Positions 24,314-32,712 of a DNA stretch of 36,009 nucleotides are shown one piece after another. The notes beneath the pieces are model-generated. The model saw nothing but the letters and a program-made list of their open reading frames with translations, did no database searches and was not told the DNA's origin. The translations under genes and the position numbers were made by a program. Position 1 is the stretch's first letter, and every line of letters starts with the position of its first letter. Source of the DNA: RGIG5579 sp045580105 (lineage in GTDB: Bacteria; Bacillota; Clostridia; Oscillospirales; SIG627); contig JAZNNH010000001.1 in NCBI GenBank assembly GCA_045580105.1, forward strand, positions 1 to 36,009, written 5' to 3'.

Positions 24314-25384
24314 TTATCTTGTGGGAAGACTCCAAGGATTTTCAAGAGAATAATTGGCGCACTCTTTGATGATTTGCTTCTGTTCTTCGGTCAACACCAG
24401 ATCTCCCAGAGGAATATAATGGGTAAATCTCGCACTGGCCGACACTCGATCCAGCTTCACTTCTTCGATCTTTTGTCCGGTAAGCTGCGCGTAGAAGCTG
24501 TAAGAAGCAAGCACTCGGCCAAAATCGGTTAAGTGAGTATAATCCCGATACAATTCCATCTGTGATACACCCAGAACGTTCATAGCATACATGATCGCAG
24601 TGCCGGTGCAAATGGTTTTTTGATACGTGGAGTCTTTGAGGATATGCTCTTTGGCAGCATCCGTGCACATGGTGTACTGGCGCTGCGGATCAAATCCGTA
24701 TTGCGTGGTAAGTCTTTCCCGAAGTCCCTTGGGCGGCTGACGGTACCAGTCTTTGGACCAAAGCTGTTCTTGATCCGGATTCGGCCAGGAATAATGCACC
24801 CCAAAGACGTGCTCGGTCGGTACGACTTTATCCACGTAGGCTTCCAGCTTTTTTCGCAGATCAAATTGCTTTTCCTTCTCCATCAGATCCGAGCCGGTGG
24901 GATTCAAAAAGATGATATCCCAGGCTTGATCTTTCAGCGCACGCTCCATCGTACAATCGGCAAAATGGGTATAAGACGTGCCCGACGTTCTGCGATAATC
25001 ATACACTGCTTCATTTCCCATGGCAAACTCAAAATGCCGGGGAATCGTACAGCCACTGTAATACAAAAATCCAAGCATATACTTCTGTTCAAACCCCTGT
25101 GCATGGAACACACGCCCCAGTTGGAAAAACACGTCGTTGGAATGGCTGTTACCCAGAATTAAAATTTTCATCACTTTTTTCTCCGTCTCACTTTGAGGGA
25201 TCATTTGGTGAGAGGTCTTGGTTTCTTCTTGGGTTTTAACATCCGATTCGGTCTGCGGCTCCGTTTTCTGCTCCGTTTCCGTTTCCGTCGTGACCTTCGA
25301 CAGTTGACCTGACCCGGAACAAGCGCAAAAACAAGGGAAACATAAAACAACGGTCAAGAGAATAGCTACAATTCTTCGAAACAA
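24314..25384 (-). CDS. DUF4886 (SGNH-hydrolase-like) lipoprotein
   Basis: A 356-aa exported protein. Seen: a hydrophobic signal segment FRRIVAILLTVVLCFPCFCACSG with cysteines suited to lipidation, a Thr/Glu/Gln-rich linker (about residues 28-70), then the DUF4886 domain opening ILILGNSHSND with the presumptive nucleophile at Ser80, and a late YRDYTHLTDFGRVLASY block carrying Asp and His as in SGNH esterases. The substrate is unknown; surface carbohydrate esters are plausible for the fold. The start is best at TTG 25384, because GGAGGTGG lies just upstream of it. It is 23 bp behind the SPFH gene, so co-expression is likely. Confidence 0.8.
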   Translation of the reverse strand: MFRRIVAILLTVVLCFPCFCACSGSGQLSKVTTETETEQKTEPQTESDVKTQEETKTSHQMIPQSETEKKVMKILILGNSHSNDVFFQLGRVFHAQGFEQKYMLGFLYYSGCTIPRHFEFAMGNEAVYDYRRTSGTSYTHFADCTMERALKDQAWDIIFLNPTGSDLMEKEKQFDLRKKLEAYVDKVVPTEHVFGVHYSWPNPDQEQLWSKDWYRQPPKGLRERLTTQYGFDPQRQYTMCTDAAKEHILKDSTYQKTICTGTAIMYAMNVLGVSQMELYRDYTHLTDFGRVLASYSFYAQLTGQKIEEVKLDRVSASARFTHYIPLGDLVLTEEQKQIIKECANYSLENPWSLPTR

Positions 25385-25407
25385 GGAATCCACCTCCGGT
25401 TTCTCTT

Positions 25408-26202
25408 TTAATTGATCGTTACGAGAGGATCGGCATCGCCCTGCACCTGAGGAAGCTGTCCGTCCCACTTTTCAATTTTCTTGTTTTCGATGATCAGCTC
25501 ACTCAAAGATTGGCTGACGATCTGGTTGGCTTCGGCTTCGGCCTGCGCGCGGATGCGAATGGTTTCCGCTTCGGCTTCGGCATTGGTGATGGCAGTCTGC
25601 TTTTCCGTTTCTGCCTTCAGAAGCTGCTGCTGAGCAACCTGCTTTTCTTCAATGGCGTTGATGAATGCTTCGGAAAAGTCAAAGTTGAGAATGTTCACGT
25701 CGGTCACGAAAAGACCTTCTTCGTTCAGTTTTTCATTCAAACCGGAAATCAGACCGTCGGAAATGATGGCACGGTTGGTCACGCTCTCCTCTGCGGTGTA
25801 CTGTGCGGTGATGGCTTTGAGCACTTCGTTGACCGCAGGGGTCATCAAAACGCTTTCATAGTTTCTGCCGATGTTTTTATAAATGCTGTAACTTTTGGCA
25901 GAATCGACGCGGTAGTTGATGGCAAGCGTGGTGGACACGGTTTGCAGGTCCTTGGAAAATGCTTCGGTCGCAACTTCCAGTTTGGTGATGCGGTTGTCAA
26001 TCTTGACCACTTCCTGCACAAAGGGCGCTTTCAAGTGGAACCCTTCCTGCAACACGCCTTCACTGACTCGTCCCAGCGTCAGAACCACGCCGGTGTGGCC
26101 GGCTTGAATGATGGTAAAGCAGTTGGCAAGAACGAAAATCGCAAGAAAAACAATCACAACGGTTGCCGCAATCAGAGCGGGCTTTTTGGTTTTGGTACCC
26201 AT
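25408..26202 (-). CDS. SPFH / band-7 (prohibitin-like) membrane protein
   Basis: A 264-aa protein with one N-terminal membrane helix (about residues 9-31), then the SPFH domain: IIQAGHTGVVLTLGRVSEGVLQEGFHLKAPFVQEVVKIDNRI, VSTTLAINYRVD, and a long Ala/Glu-rich helical region (about 180-235, EEKQVAQQQLLKAETEKQTAITNAEAEAETIRIRAQAEAEA) that normally mediates oligomerisation. The family forms large membrane rings or scaffolds that influence FtsH proteolysis and membrane microdomains. Its C-terminus LPQVQGDADPLVTIN is typical of bacterial prohibitin-like proteins. AAAAGGAG precedes the ATG. It is followed by the DUF4886 lipoprotein gene. Confidence 0.93.
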   Translation of the reverse strand: MGTKTKKPALIAATVVIVFLAIFVLANCFTIIQAGHTGVVLTLGRVSEGVLQEGFHLKAPFVQEVVKIDNRITKLEVATEAFSKDLQTVSTTLAINYRVDSAKSYSIYKNIGRNYESVLMTPAVNEVLKAITAQYTAEESVTNRAIISDGLISGLNEKLNEEGLFVTDVNILNFDFSEAFINAIEEKQVAQQQLLKAETEKQTAITNAEAEAETIRIRAQAEAEANQIVSQSLSELIIENKKIEKWDGQLPQVQGDADPLVTIN

Positions 26203-26267
26203 GGTAAAAATCTCCTTTTCTTTTTATCGTAATATAATGATAAGTCAAATTTATTATTTTGTATGAA

Positions 26268-27215
26268 TTAACCTTGGACGGTGTTTTGCGGCGTACCTGC
26301 CACAAACGCGGCCAAATTCTCTTCCAAAACGCGCCAGAGTCGAACGCGCGTTTCCTTCGGCGCCCAAGCCACGTGGGGGGTGAGAATGCAATTCTTCGCA
26401 CCGATCAGCGGGCAAGCAGAGCTTTGCGGCTCTACGCTCAAAACGTCGGCGGCAAATCCGGCAATGCGCTCCTCATTCAACGCTTTCGCCAAAGCCGCTT
26501 CATCGACAAGACCGCCTCGTGCCGTGTTGATGATAAACGCGCCCGGCTTCATTTTCGAAATGCTTTCTTCATTGACCGCTTTTTGTGTTTCCGGAGTCAT
26601 GGGACAATGGAATGAAAGAACGTCGCTTTCAGAAAACAGGGTGTCTTTGTCCACGTATTCATAGGGTGCGTCTTTTTTGGTGCGAGTATGATAAATTACG
26701 CGCATTCCCAGTGCCGAAGCAACCTTCGCCACACGGCTTCCGATGCTTCCCAGACCCATCAAGCCCAGCGTTTTGCCGGAAAGCTCCGTCATTTCATACG
26801 GGCAATAGGAGAACAGCGTCGATCGCGTCCAATCACCGTTTTGCGTGGACGCGTGATAGGAAATCAAATTCGTTGCAAACTGGAGCAAATACGCCAGTGT
26901 CATTTGCGTGACGGCATCGGCGGAATAATCGGGGACGTTGGTCACCACGATTCCCTTTTCACGGCAGGCGGCAATATCAATGTTGTTATAGCCGGTTGCC
27001 ATGATGCCGATATAGCGAAGGTGCGGAAGTGCGTCGAGGATTTCGCGCGTAAAATTGACTTTGCTGCAAAGGACAACCTCGCTGTCACCGACCAGCTCTA
27101 CCACCTTGTCCGGATCCGGCTTTCCGTAAAACGAAACCTCGCCGAACCGGCAAAGTCCCTCCGGAGAAATGTCCTTGTTACAAACGGTTTCCCATTCAAA
27201 AACAGTAATTTTCAT
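26268..27215 (-). CDS. D-isomer-specific 2-hydroxyacid dehydrogenase
   Basis: A 315-aa NAD(P)-dependent dehydrogenase reducing a 2-oxo acid to a D-2-hydroxy acid. Seen: the N-terminal catalytic half with IGIMATGYNNIDIAACREKGIVVTNVPDYSADAVTQ, nucleotide-binding GLMGLGSIGSRVAKVASALGM (about residues 152-172), catalytic Arg in NTARGGLVDEAAL, the acidic residue in ADVLSVEP, and catalytic His in LTPHVAWAP. The TPHVAWAP form resembles glycerate/hydroxypyruvate reductases more than D-lactate dehydrogenases, but I would not fix the substrate. AGGAG is 7 bases from a GTG at 27218 and 10 from ATG 27215; either start is possible. Confidence 0.9.
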   Translation of the reverse strand: MKITVFEWETVCNKDISPEGLCRFGEVSFYGKPDPDKVVELVGDSEVVLCSKVNFTREILDALPHLRYIGIMATGYNNIDIAACREKGIVVTNVPDYSADAVTQMTLAYLLQFATNLISYHASTQNGDWTRSTLFSYCPYEMTELSGKTLGLMGLGSIGSRVAKVASALGMRVIYHTRTKKDAPYEYVDKDTLFSESDVLSFHCPMTPETQKAVNEESISKMKPGAFIINTARGGLVDEAALAKALNEERIAGFAADVLSVEPQSSACPLIGAKNCILTPHVAWAPKETRVRLWRVLEENLAAFVAGTPQNTVQG

Positions 27216-27317
27216 CACTTTAACACTCCTTTTCTTTATTTTATCACAATTGCAATTCTAACACAACAGAAAATCATTTTTATTTCTCCTCCCTCATTAT
27301 AAAAATGAGGAAAGTTA

Positions 27318-27346
27318 TTGACATCGCAATTCGGGGGGACTAAAAT
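27318..27346 (+). promoter_or_regulatory. Consensus promoter for the CapA-M20 pair
   Basis: TTGACA (27318-27323), exactly 17 bp, TAAAAT (27341-27346). The leader of ~45 bases holds nothing recognisable. A 7-bp hairpin (27292-27298 / 27304-27310) lies just upstream. Confidence 0.88.
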
Positions 27347-27397
27347 ATAGGAAGTAAACGTTTCCCATTCACATTTTTTTGAAAAGGAAAAAGTAAG

Positions 27398-28687
27398 ATG
27401 AAATTTACAGCAGTAGGTGACATTCTCTGTCAAAGAAGACTTCCCGATCAATACGAGGGTCTTGCCGAAGTGCAAGAATTTATTGCCAAGGGCGACGCTC
27501 GCTTTTTCAATCTGGAAACCACCGTCCATTACGAAGGCGAATGCTATGCCTGTCAGCACTCCGGCGGCACGTACGTTCGTTGCACCCCCGAGGTCATGCA
27601 GGACATGCTCAAATTCGGCTTTAATATGACCACCTTCAACAACAACCACGCGATGGACTTTGACCACATCGGTATGGAAAAGACCATCGAATACGTCAGC
27701 CGCACCGGTATCGTTCACGCCGGCGTGGGAATGAACCTGCATCAGGCATCCGCACCTGCTTTTCTGGAAACCAAAAACGGAAGAGTGGCGCTGATTGCCG
27801 TCAACACCAGCTTTGAACCCGATATGATGGCAGGAGAGCAGGCACGCCGCATTCCCGGCAGACCCGGTATCAACGGCATTCGCATCAGCAGAAAGCTCAT
27901 TCTTCCCGAGAAAGCGTTCCTCGCCGCACAGGAAATCGGCGAAAAGACGGGCGTAAACGAGCCCAAGAACATCACCCGTCGCGAGGGCTACACGCCCGCG
28001 CTTCCCGAAGGCACGTGCGAGATCGGGGATACGCTCTTTGTCAAGGGCGAGGATTACGGCATTTTGGAAACTGCCAACCCCGTCGATATGACGCGCATCA
28101 AAAACGCCATTCAAGAAGCGAGTTTGGTTTCGGATTACGTGATAATTTCCCTTCACACCCACCAGATTGTGGGCAGTGACAAGACCACCGTTTCCGAAGT
28201 GCTGAAAACCATTTGCAGAGAACTGGTAGACGCCGGCGCCGACGCGATCGTCGGTCACGGTCCGCACCTTTTGCGTGCCATTGAAGTTTACAAAGGAAAG
28301 CCCATTTTCTATTCCTTGGGCGACTTTGTGATCCAATTGTATCAGGTTCCCGTTGCGCCCGAAGATTTTTATAAGAATTACGGGCTGAATTCCGATTCCT
28401 CCGTCATTTCGCTGCTTGAAACCCGCTCCGCCGGCTTTACGCGCGGTCTGATGGAAGATAACAGAATGCTCGAAGCGGTCATCCCCTATTGGGAAACCGA
28501 TGAAAACAAGAATCTGACCCGACTGGAGCTGATGCCCATCAAGTGCAACAAGGGCGACGGAAAGCATTTGGAAGGCCTGCCTCAAAGAGCAAAAAACACC
28601 TCGTTCATCGAGAATCTGGCAAAGATGAGCGCGCCTTACGGCGTGACCATCACGATGGAAAACGACGTGGCTGTGTGCCGCTGGTAA
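27398..28687 (+). CDS. CapA family protein (PgsA-like metallophosphatase fold)
   Basis: A 429-aa protein. Seen: the opening FTAVGDILCQRRLPD metal-binding strand-loop, FFNLETTVHYEG, FNNNHAMDFDHIGMEKTIEYV, a central TRIKNAIQEASLVSDYVIISLHTHQ, and DAIVGHGPHLLRAIEVYKGKPIFYSLGDFV, all of which match the CapA/PgsA fold linked with poly-gamma-glutamate or capsule biogenesis. There is no signal peptide or membrane anchor, unlike canonical PgsA/CapA, so this member is likely cytosolic and perhaps a hydrolase of a soluble substrate. An insertion of about 50 residues follows NGIRISRK (about 150-235). It shares a promoter with the M20 peptidase gene 15 bp downstream; no capB/capC synthetase genes are present. 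Confidence 0.88.
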   Translation: MKFTAVGDILCQRRLPDQYEGLAEVQEFIAKGDARFFNLETTVHYEGECYACQHSGGTYVRCTPEVMQDMLKFGFNMTTFNNNHAMDFDHIGMEKTIEYVSRTGIVHAGVGMNLHQASAPAFLETKNGRVALIAVNTSFEPDMMAGEQARRIPGRPGINGIRISRKLILPEKAFLAAQEIGEKTGVNEPKNITRREGYTPALPEGTCEIGDTLFVKGEDYGILETANPVDMTRIKNAIQEASLVSDYVIISLHTHQIVGSDKTTVSEVLKTICRELVDAGADAIVGHGPHLLRAIEVYKGKPIFYSLGDFVIQLYQVPVAPEDFYKNYGLNSDSSVISLLETRSAGFTRGLMEDNRMLEAVIPYWETDENKNLTRLELMPIKCNKGDGKHLEGLPQRAKNTSFIENLAKMSAPYGVTITMENDVAVCRW

Positions 28688-28702
28688 ACAAAGGAGAGCA
28701 AC

Positions 28703-29854
28703 ATGGCAAACGAATTGAATCAAACCATTCTGACTTGGCTGGAAAACCACGTGGAAGAAGCAACCGCGCTTCTCAAAGAGCTTTGCGAAATTCCCGCACC
28801 CAGCCATTTTGAAGACGAAAGAGCCGCTTTTGTGAAAAACTGGCTCGAGAAGATCGGAGCAAAAGGGGTTTACGTAGACGAAGCGAAAAACGTGGTATTC
28901 CCGCTGATGTGTGAGGGAAGATGCGACATCATCTGCTTCGAAGCACACACCGACACGGTGTTCCCCGCGCAAACGCCCCTTGTGTTCCAAGAGGATGAGA
29001 AAAACTACTATTGCCCCGGTATCGGGGATGACACCGCAAACCTTGTCAATATGCTCATGACCGTGCGCTATATTGTCGAAAACGACGTAAAACCCCTTCG
29101 TCCCGTTCTCTTTGTGGCAAACTCCTGCGAAGAGGGTCTTGGCAACCTCAAGGGTACGCGCCAAATTTTCAAGGACTACGAGGGCAGAATCGAACGCTTT
29201 GTCACCTTTGACGGTAACTACACCGCTGTGACCTGCAAGAGCGTTGGTTCTCATCGCTATCAGGTTGAAGTAAAAACCGAGGGCGGCCATTCTTGGTCGA
29301 ATTTCGGCAATACCAACTCTATCATCGAACTTGCTCATCTGATCGGCAAGCTTTCCGCCATCGAATTGCCCAAAAAAGAAGGCGCAAAAACCACCTTCAA
29401 CGTGGGTATCATCGAAGGCGGTACTTCCGTCAACACCATTGCACAAAACGCTTCCATGCTCTACGAATACCGTTCCGACGATGCCGAGTGCCTTGCCTAT
29501 ATGCAGAAACGATTCTGGGAAACCGTAGAAGAATTCAAACAAACTTCCAAAGCCCAAATCGAGGTCACCGTGGTTGGCGAAAGACCTTGCGGCGAAGCCA
29601 AGGACAAAGCGCTGCATGAAGAAATGATCGAGCGCGCTGTGGCAATCAGCAAAAAATACTCCGGACTGGATTGTGCCATCCTTTCCGGTTCGACGGACTG
29701 CAACATTCCCCTCTCTCTCGGCGTTCCCGCCATCTGTCCGGGTCTGGTCAACGGCGGCGGCGCACACACCCGCGAAGAGTGGATCGGAATCGAAAGCTTT
29801 GCAATCGGCATGAAGATCGGCGCCGAAATCATCTTGGATTATTTTGAAATCTAA
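28703..29854 (+). CDS. M20 family metallopeptidase
   Basis: A 383-aa cytosolic di-zinc amidohydrolase/peptidase. Seen: ELCEIPAPSHFEDERAAFVKNWL, zinc and catalytic residues in EAHTDTVF (His82, Asp84), GIGDDTANL (Asp109/110), CEEGLGN (Glu143/144), Asp170 in TFDGNY, the dimerisation-domain His196 in GGHSWSNFG, and the C-terminal metal His in GGGAHTREEW. These residues make an active enzyme likely. Relatives cleave dipeptides, tripeptides or acyl-amino acids; co-transcription with CapA hints at a gamma-glutamyl or polyglutamate-derived substrate (inference). AAAGGAG precedes ATG 28703. The TAA stop abuts the second copy of the intergenic repeat. Confidence 0.93.
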   Translation: MANELNQTILTWLENHVEEATALLKELCEIPAPSHFEDERAAFVKNWLEKIGAKGVYVDEAKNVVFPLMCEGRCDIICFEAHTDTVFPAQTPLVFQEDEKNYYCPGIGDDTANLVNMLMTVRYIVENDVKPLRPVLFVANSCEEGLGNLKGTRQIFKDYEGRIERFVTFDGNYTAVTCKSVGSHRYQVEVKTEGGHSWSNFGNTNSIIELAHLIGKLSAIELPKKEGAKTTFNVGIIEGGTSVNTIAQNASMLYEYRSDDAECLAYMQKRFWETVEEFKQTSKAQIEVTVVGERPCGEAKDKALHEEMIERAVAISKKYSGLDCAILSGSTDCNIPLSLGVPAICPGLVNGGGAHTREEWIGIESFAIGMKIGAEIILDYFEI

Positions 29855-30052
29855 CCTACTTTCTTTTGAAAAAGAAAGTAGGCAAAGAAAACTTTGTAAT
29901 GGGTTTGCACTTCTCCAAAATTAAACAAAGAAAACTTTGTAATGGGTTTGCACTTCCCCAGAAATTAAACAAAGAAAACTTTGTAATGGGGTCTATTTTA
30001 TAATCCCCCTTACAAAAGTTTTTGGGGTTTGGACCTTTTTTCAAAAAGGTTC
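29855..30052. repeat. Modular palindromic intergenic repeat, copy 2 (expanded)
   Basis: Immediately after the M20 stop is a perfect 28-bp palindrome (arms 29855-29867 and 29870-29882), then 2.5 tandem units of 43-44 bp (29883-29925, 29926-29969, 29970-29990), a CCCCCTTACAAAAGTTTTTGGGG box (near-complement of the tandem unit core, 29975-29991 pairing with 30005-30022), and a short hairpin (30033-30040 / 30043-30050). Modules match copy 1 at 9335-9533. The 334-bp gap 29855-30188 otherwise holds a terminator and the next promoter; I see no gene in it. Confidence 0.85.
29883..29990 (+). repeat. Tandem 43-44-bp units (2.5 copies)
   Basis: Each unit starts CAAAGAAAACTTTGTAATGG; full units differ by a few substitutions and one base in length in their A-rich ends. 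There are no unique spacers between units, so this is not a CRISPR array. Copy 1 at 9364 has only one partial unit, pointing to local expansion here. Confidence 0.9.
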
Positions 30053-30089
30053 AAGAAAAGGACTGATTTCTCAGTCCTTTTCTTTTTTA
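30053..30089 (+). terminator. Terminator downstream of the CapA-M20 pair
   Basis: A perfect 14-bp stem (30053-30066 with 30071-30084, loop TTTC) followed by T-residues. The core matches the terminator at 9393-9424. Confidence 0.9.
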
Positions 30090-30129
30090 TTCTATTTTCC
30101 TATTGTGAAAAAGAGAAAAGTTTTCCATC

Positions 30130-30158
30130 TTGAATTGAACGCGAATTTATGATACACT
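30130..30158 (+). promoter_or_regulatory. Promoter of the polysaccharide operon
   Basis: TTGAAT (30130-30135), 17-bp spacer ending TGA (extended -10), TACACT (30153-30158). The predicted leader is about 24 bases. Confidence 0.7.
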
Positions 30159-30188
30159 GTTTTTAAGTATATATTTTAGGAGGTGGCT

Positions 30189-31151
30189 ATGGAGCTGAGC
30201 GTGATCGTACCCGTTTACAACGCCGAAAAAACACTGCGGCAAACGCTGGATTCTCTTCTCGCGCAAACCGATCTCGCCTTTCCTTGGGAAGTGGTCGCGG
30301 TAGACGACGGCTCCGAGGATTCCGGCCTTTCCATTCTCCGAGAATATGAAAAAAAGGCAGAGGAGAAGGGCATCTTATTCCGTGTTTTTTCCTATCCCAA
30401 CGGCGGTGTCGGCAAGTGCCGCAACCGTGGACTTGAGCTCGCACAAGGAGATAGCATTCTGTATCTGGATGCCGACGACCGTTTGCACCCGGGTGCGCTA
30501 TGCTACGCTCTGAACAAAAAGAAAGAACACGGCGCAAAGATTTTCGTCTTTGATTCCGAAATTTTGGAGGAAGACGGCACGCGAACGCCCTTTCCCATGG
30601 CAACGTGCCGCGAGGGCGAAATGAGTGTGGAAAGCTATATGCTCTCCCACCCCTGCCCTTGGAATAAAATCATTGACCGCGATCTTTTCACCCAAAACGA
30701 TCTTTTCTTCGAAGAAGGAATTCTCTATGAAGATCTGGCTCTCATCCCCGCTTTGGGGATCCGCGCCGAAGGCAAGATCTATTATGATAAACGCATCCTT
30801 CATTCCTATTATCAATCCGGCGGCTCCATTATGCGCTCCGGCTGGTCCGAAAAGCGACTGGATCTGTTGCGCGCCCTCGACGCGCTCAAGAAAAACGCCG
30901 TCCAGCGCCCTGAGGAAGTGGAATATCTTGCTTTTCTCCATCTTTATCGCGGCTTTGTTTGGCTTTGCCTGCAAGAGGGGAAAACCAAAGAAAGCAAAAA
31001 AGCCCGTGCGTGGATGAAAAACAATTTCCCGCACTGGCAAAAAAATCCGCTCATCGGCAAACACGCGGCGAAAAAAGAGTTTCTCACGTCCCTTTTGTTC
31101 CATCACAATCTCTTTTGGCTCGTGCGCCTGTGGAAAGGGGGGCGCGGATGA
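30189..31151 (+). CDS. Glycosyltransferase family 2
   Basis: A 320-aa GT-A fold enzyme transferring a sugar from a nucleotide-sugar donor, probably at the cytosolic membrane face. Seen: N-terminal LSVIVPVYNAEKTLRQTLDSLLAQ, donor-site VVAVDDGSEDS (about residues 35-45), NGGVGKCRNRGLELAQGDSILYLDADD with the metal-binding DADD at 94-97, and a C-terminal half containing PCPWNKIIDRDLF, YEDLALIPAL and FPHWQKNPLIGKH. AGGAGG lies 5 bases before ATG 30189, which rules out the in-frame GTG at 30183 that overlaps the SD itself. It is first in the operon; its stop overlaps the next start (ATGA). The sugar and acceptor cannot be told. Confidence 0.92.
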   Translation: MELSVIVPVYNAEKTLRQTLDSLLAQTDLAFPWEVVAVDDGSEDSGLSILREYEKKAEEKGILFRVFSYPNGGVGKCRNRGLELAQGDSILYLDADDRLHPGALCYALNKKKEHGAKIFVFDSEILEEDGTRTPFPMATCREGEMSVESYMLSHPCPWNKIIDRDLFTQNDLFFEEGILYEDLALIPALGIRAEGKIYYDKRILHSYYQSGGSIMRSGWSEKRLDLLRALDALKKNAVQRPEEVEYLAFLHLYRGFVWLCLQEGKTKESKKARAWMKNNFPHWQKNPLIGKHAAKKEFLTSLLFHHNLFWLVRLWKGGRG

Positions 31152-32686
31152 ATCAAGCCCGATCCAAAAAGCCCTTTCAAATCCTGTTTCAAATTTTCAT
31201 CCTTTTTTTGCCCCCGCTTGAAATCTATCGCAGTTTTTTTGGGGATACCCTCCAAATCTTGGGCTTTGCCGCAGAAGAAGTGCTCTGTCTTTGCACGGTT
31301 TTCGTGCTCTTTTTTGCAGGAATCGTCTTTGCCGTCAAGGAAAAGAAATACAAAGCGTTGCTTTTCTTATTTTTAGTTGCAATCGTGCTTTCCGTCTACA
31401 CCCTGCTTCACGCGCAAAACGCCGCCCGCTTTCGCGCCGATCTCCTGCCCCTCGGAAAGCCCGATTTTCTGCGCGAAGCGTATTACACCGCAAGGATGTA
31501 TCTTGCGCCTCTCACGCTGATCTCTTCGGCGTATTTTCTGTCCCTGCCTTCGGAAAAGCTTTTTTCCTCTTTGCGCATCTCTCTTTTTCTTTTCTCGATC
31601 GGCATCATCCTGCCCTGCCTTTTCGGTGTTTCCTTTGCCTCCTATGAAGAAGGAAACACGCTTGTCGCAGGTGGCTTTTTCTCTTGGTTTTCTCTTTCGG
31701 AAACGTCGGATTTTGCCGCCCACACCGCAAAAGGATTCTTTTCTCACGCAAACGACATCGGCGGCATTCTCTTTGCTCTGACTCCCTTTGCCGCCCACAC
31801 TGCCGTCCGACGCGGCAAGATCAGAGATTTTCTTTTGCTGTTTTGCGCAGGACTTGCCTCGATCATGCTGGGCACGAAAATTGCCGCCTTTGGTTTTTTC
31901 CTCGCCCTCGGCGCGTTCCTGATCTATCGGGCGATTGATATTTTCTATCGAAAAAAAGCAAAATCCGCTTGGCACAATCTTTCCTTGGCGGGACTCATTT
32001 TTCTCATTTTGATTCCCCTTTTGCTCCTTTCCCCCGGATTTCGTTTGCAAATTCAGCGCGAAGAGCAAAAAGCCGCCGCGCGTCCTCTCACCAACGTTGA
32101 GATCATCGAGCGTTTAGCGCAGAAAGCAAACGGGGATTTTGATTCCCTTTCCCGGGAAGATATCCTCACACTCGACCATTACTTGGAAGAAAACGCTTGG
32201 GAGCACTATATTGACCCTTGGTTCCCCGAGCTTTATCCCGCCGCCTCCGATCCCGGCTTTTGGATCGAGATTCTCTTGCGCGACGGCGCGGAAAACCGCG
32301 ATGCCAGAGCGTTTAAAATTGAGATGTGTCGGCACATCCGCGAGCAAAACGCAAACGAAAACGACTCTCTTTTGGGGATGGGCTTTACCTCGGGCATTCC
32401 CTATGCGGAGCGGGATTTTCTGTTCCAGTACTACCAATTCGGACTCCTCGGAACCGTGCTGCTGCTCCTGCCCTTTTTCGCGCTCTTCGTGTTCGCTCTG
32501 ATCCGTGCGCTCCTTTGCTTTGTGAACAAGCGCGATTCGGGGAAAGAAGTTACGTTTGCGCTTGCCCAGTTCTGCTTTTTTGTCGCCGCTTGGTTTGCGG
32601 GGCACGTGTTCGATACCTTCCTGCCCACTTATTTTCTCGTGCTGATTTCAGCCGGGATCTTGCTTCCCCGAAACAAAACCATCTGA
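31148..32686 (+). CDS. O-antigen ligase / polysaccharide polymerase-like membrane protein
   Basis: A 512-aa polytopic protein with about ten hydrophobic segments. A large soluble loop (about residues 300-430, beginning near REEQKAAARPLTNVEII) sits between membrane blocks, and after it comes NDSLLGMGFTSGIPYAERDFLFQYYQFGLLGTVLLLLPF, the arrangement seen in O-antigen ligase/Wzy-type proteins, where the large extracytoplasmic loop holds the catalytic site. The likely role is polymerisation or ligation of lipid-linked surface glycan at the outer membrane face. The start is ATG 31148 at the ATGA overlap with the GT2 gene; the much longer open frame upstream only overlaps that gene. Sequence divergence leaves polymerase versus ligase open. 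Confidence 0.82.
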   Translation: MNQARSKKPFQILFQIFILFLPPLEIYRSFFGDTLQILGFAAEEVLCLCTVFVLFFAGIVFAVKEKKYKALLFLFLVAIVLSVYTLLHAQNAARFRADLLPLGKPDFLREAYYTARMYLAPLTLISSAYFLSLPSEKLFSSLRISLFLFSIGIILPCLFGVSFASYEEGNTLVAGGFFSWFSLSETSDFAAHTAKGFFSHANDIGGILFALTPFAAHTAVRRGKIRDFLLLFCAGLASIMLGTKIAAFGFFLALGAFLIYRAIDIFYRKKAKSAWHNLSLAGLIFLILIPLLLLSPGFRLQIQREEQKAAARPLTNVEIIERLAQKANGDFDSLSREDILTLDHYLEENAWEHYIDPWFPELYPAASDPGFWIEILLRDGAENRDARAFKIEMCRHIREQNANENDSLLGMGFTSGIPYAERDFLFQYYQFGLLGTVLLLLPFFALFVFALIRALLCFVNKRDSGKEVTFALAQFCFFVAAWFAGHVFDTFLPTYFLVLISAGILLPRNKTI

Positions 32687-32712
32687 AAAACTTTCGAATG
32701 TTGGAGGCCGCT

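Noticed and set aside
27238..27266. Possible minus-strand promoter (TTGTGT-17-TAAAAT) for the hydroxyacid dehydrogenase with a palindrome AATTGCAATT in the spacer
   Set aside because: The predicted transcript start would fall inside the Shine-Dalgarno sequence, so it cannot serve that gene as drawn; the palindrome is short and AT-rich.
27236..29767. An 843-codon open frame on the minus strand opposite the CapA and M20 genes
   Set aside because: It is antisense to two clearly homologous genes, has Cys/His-rich composition, no SD or motif, and spans an intergenic region; it arises from codon bias.
29883..29990. Possible CRISPR array
   Set aside because: Units are contiguous near-identical 43-44-bp tandem repeats with no unique spacers and no cas genes in the window.
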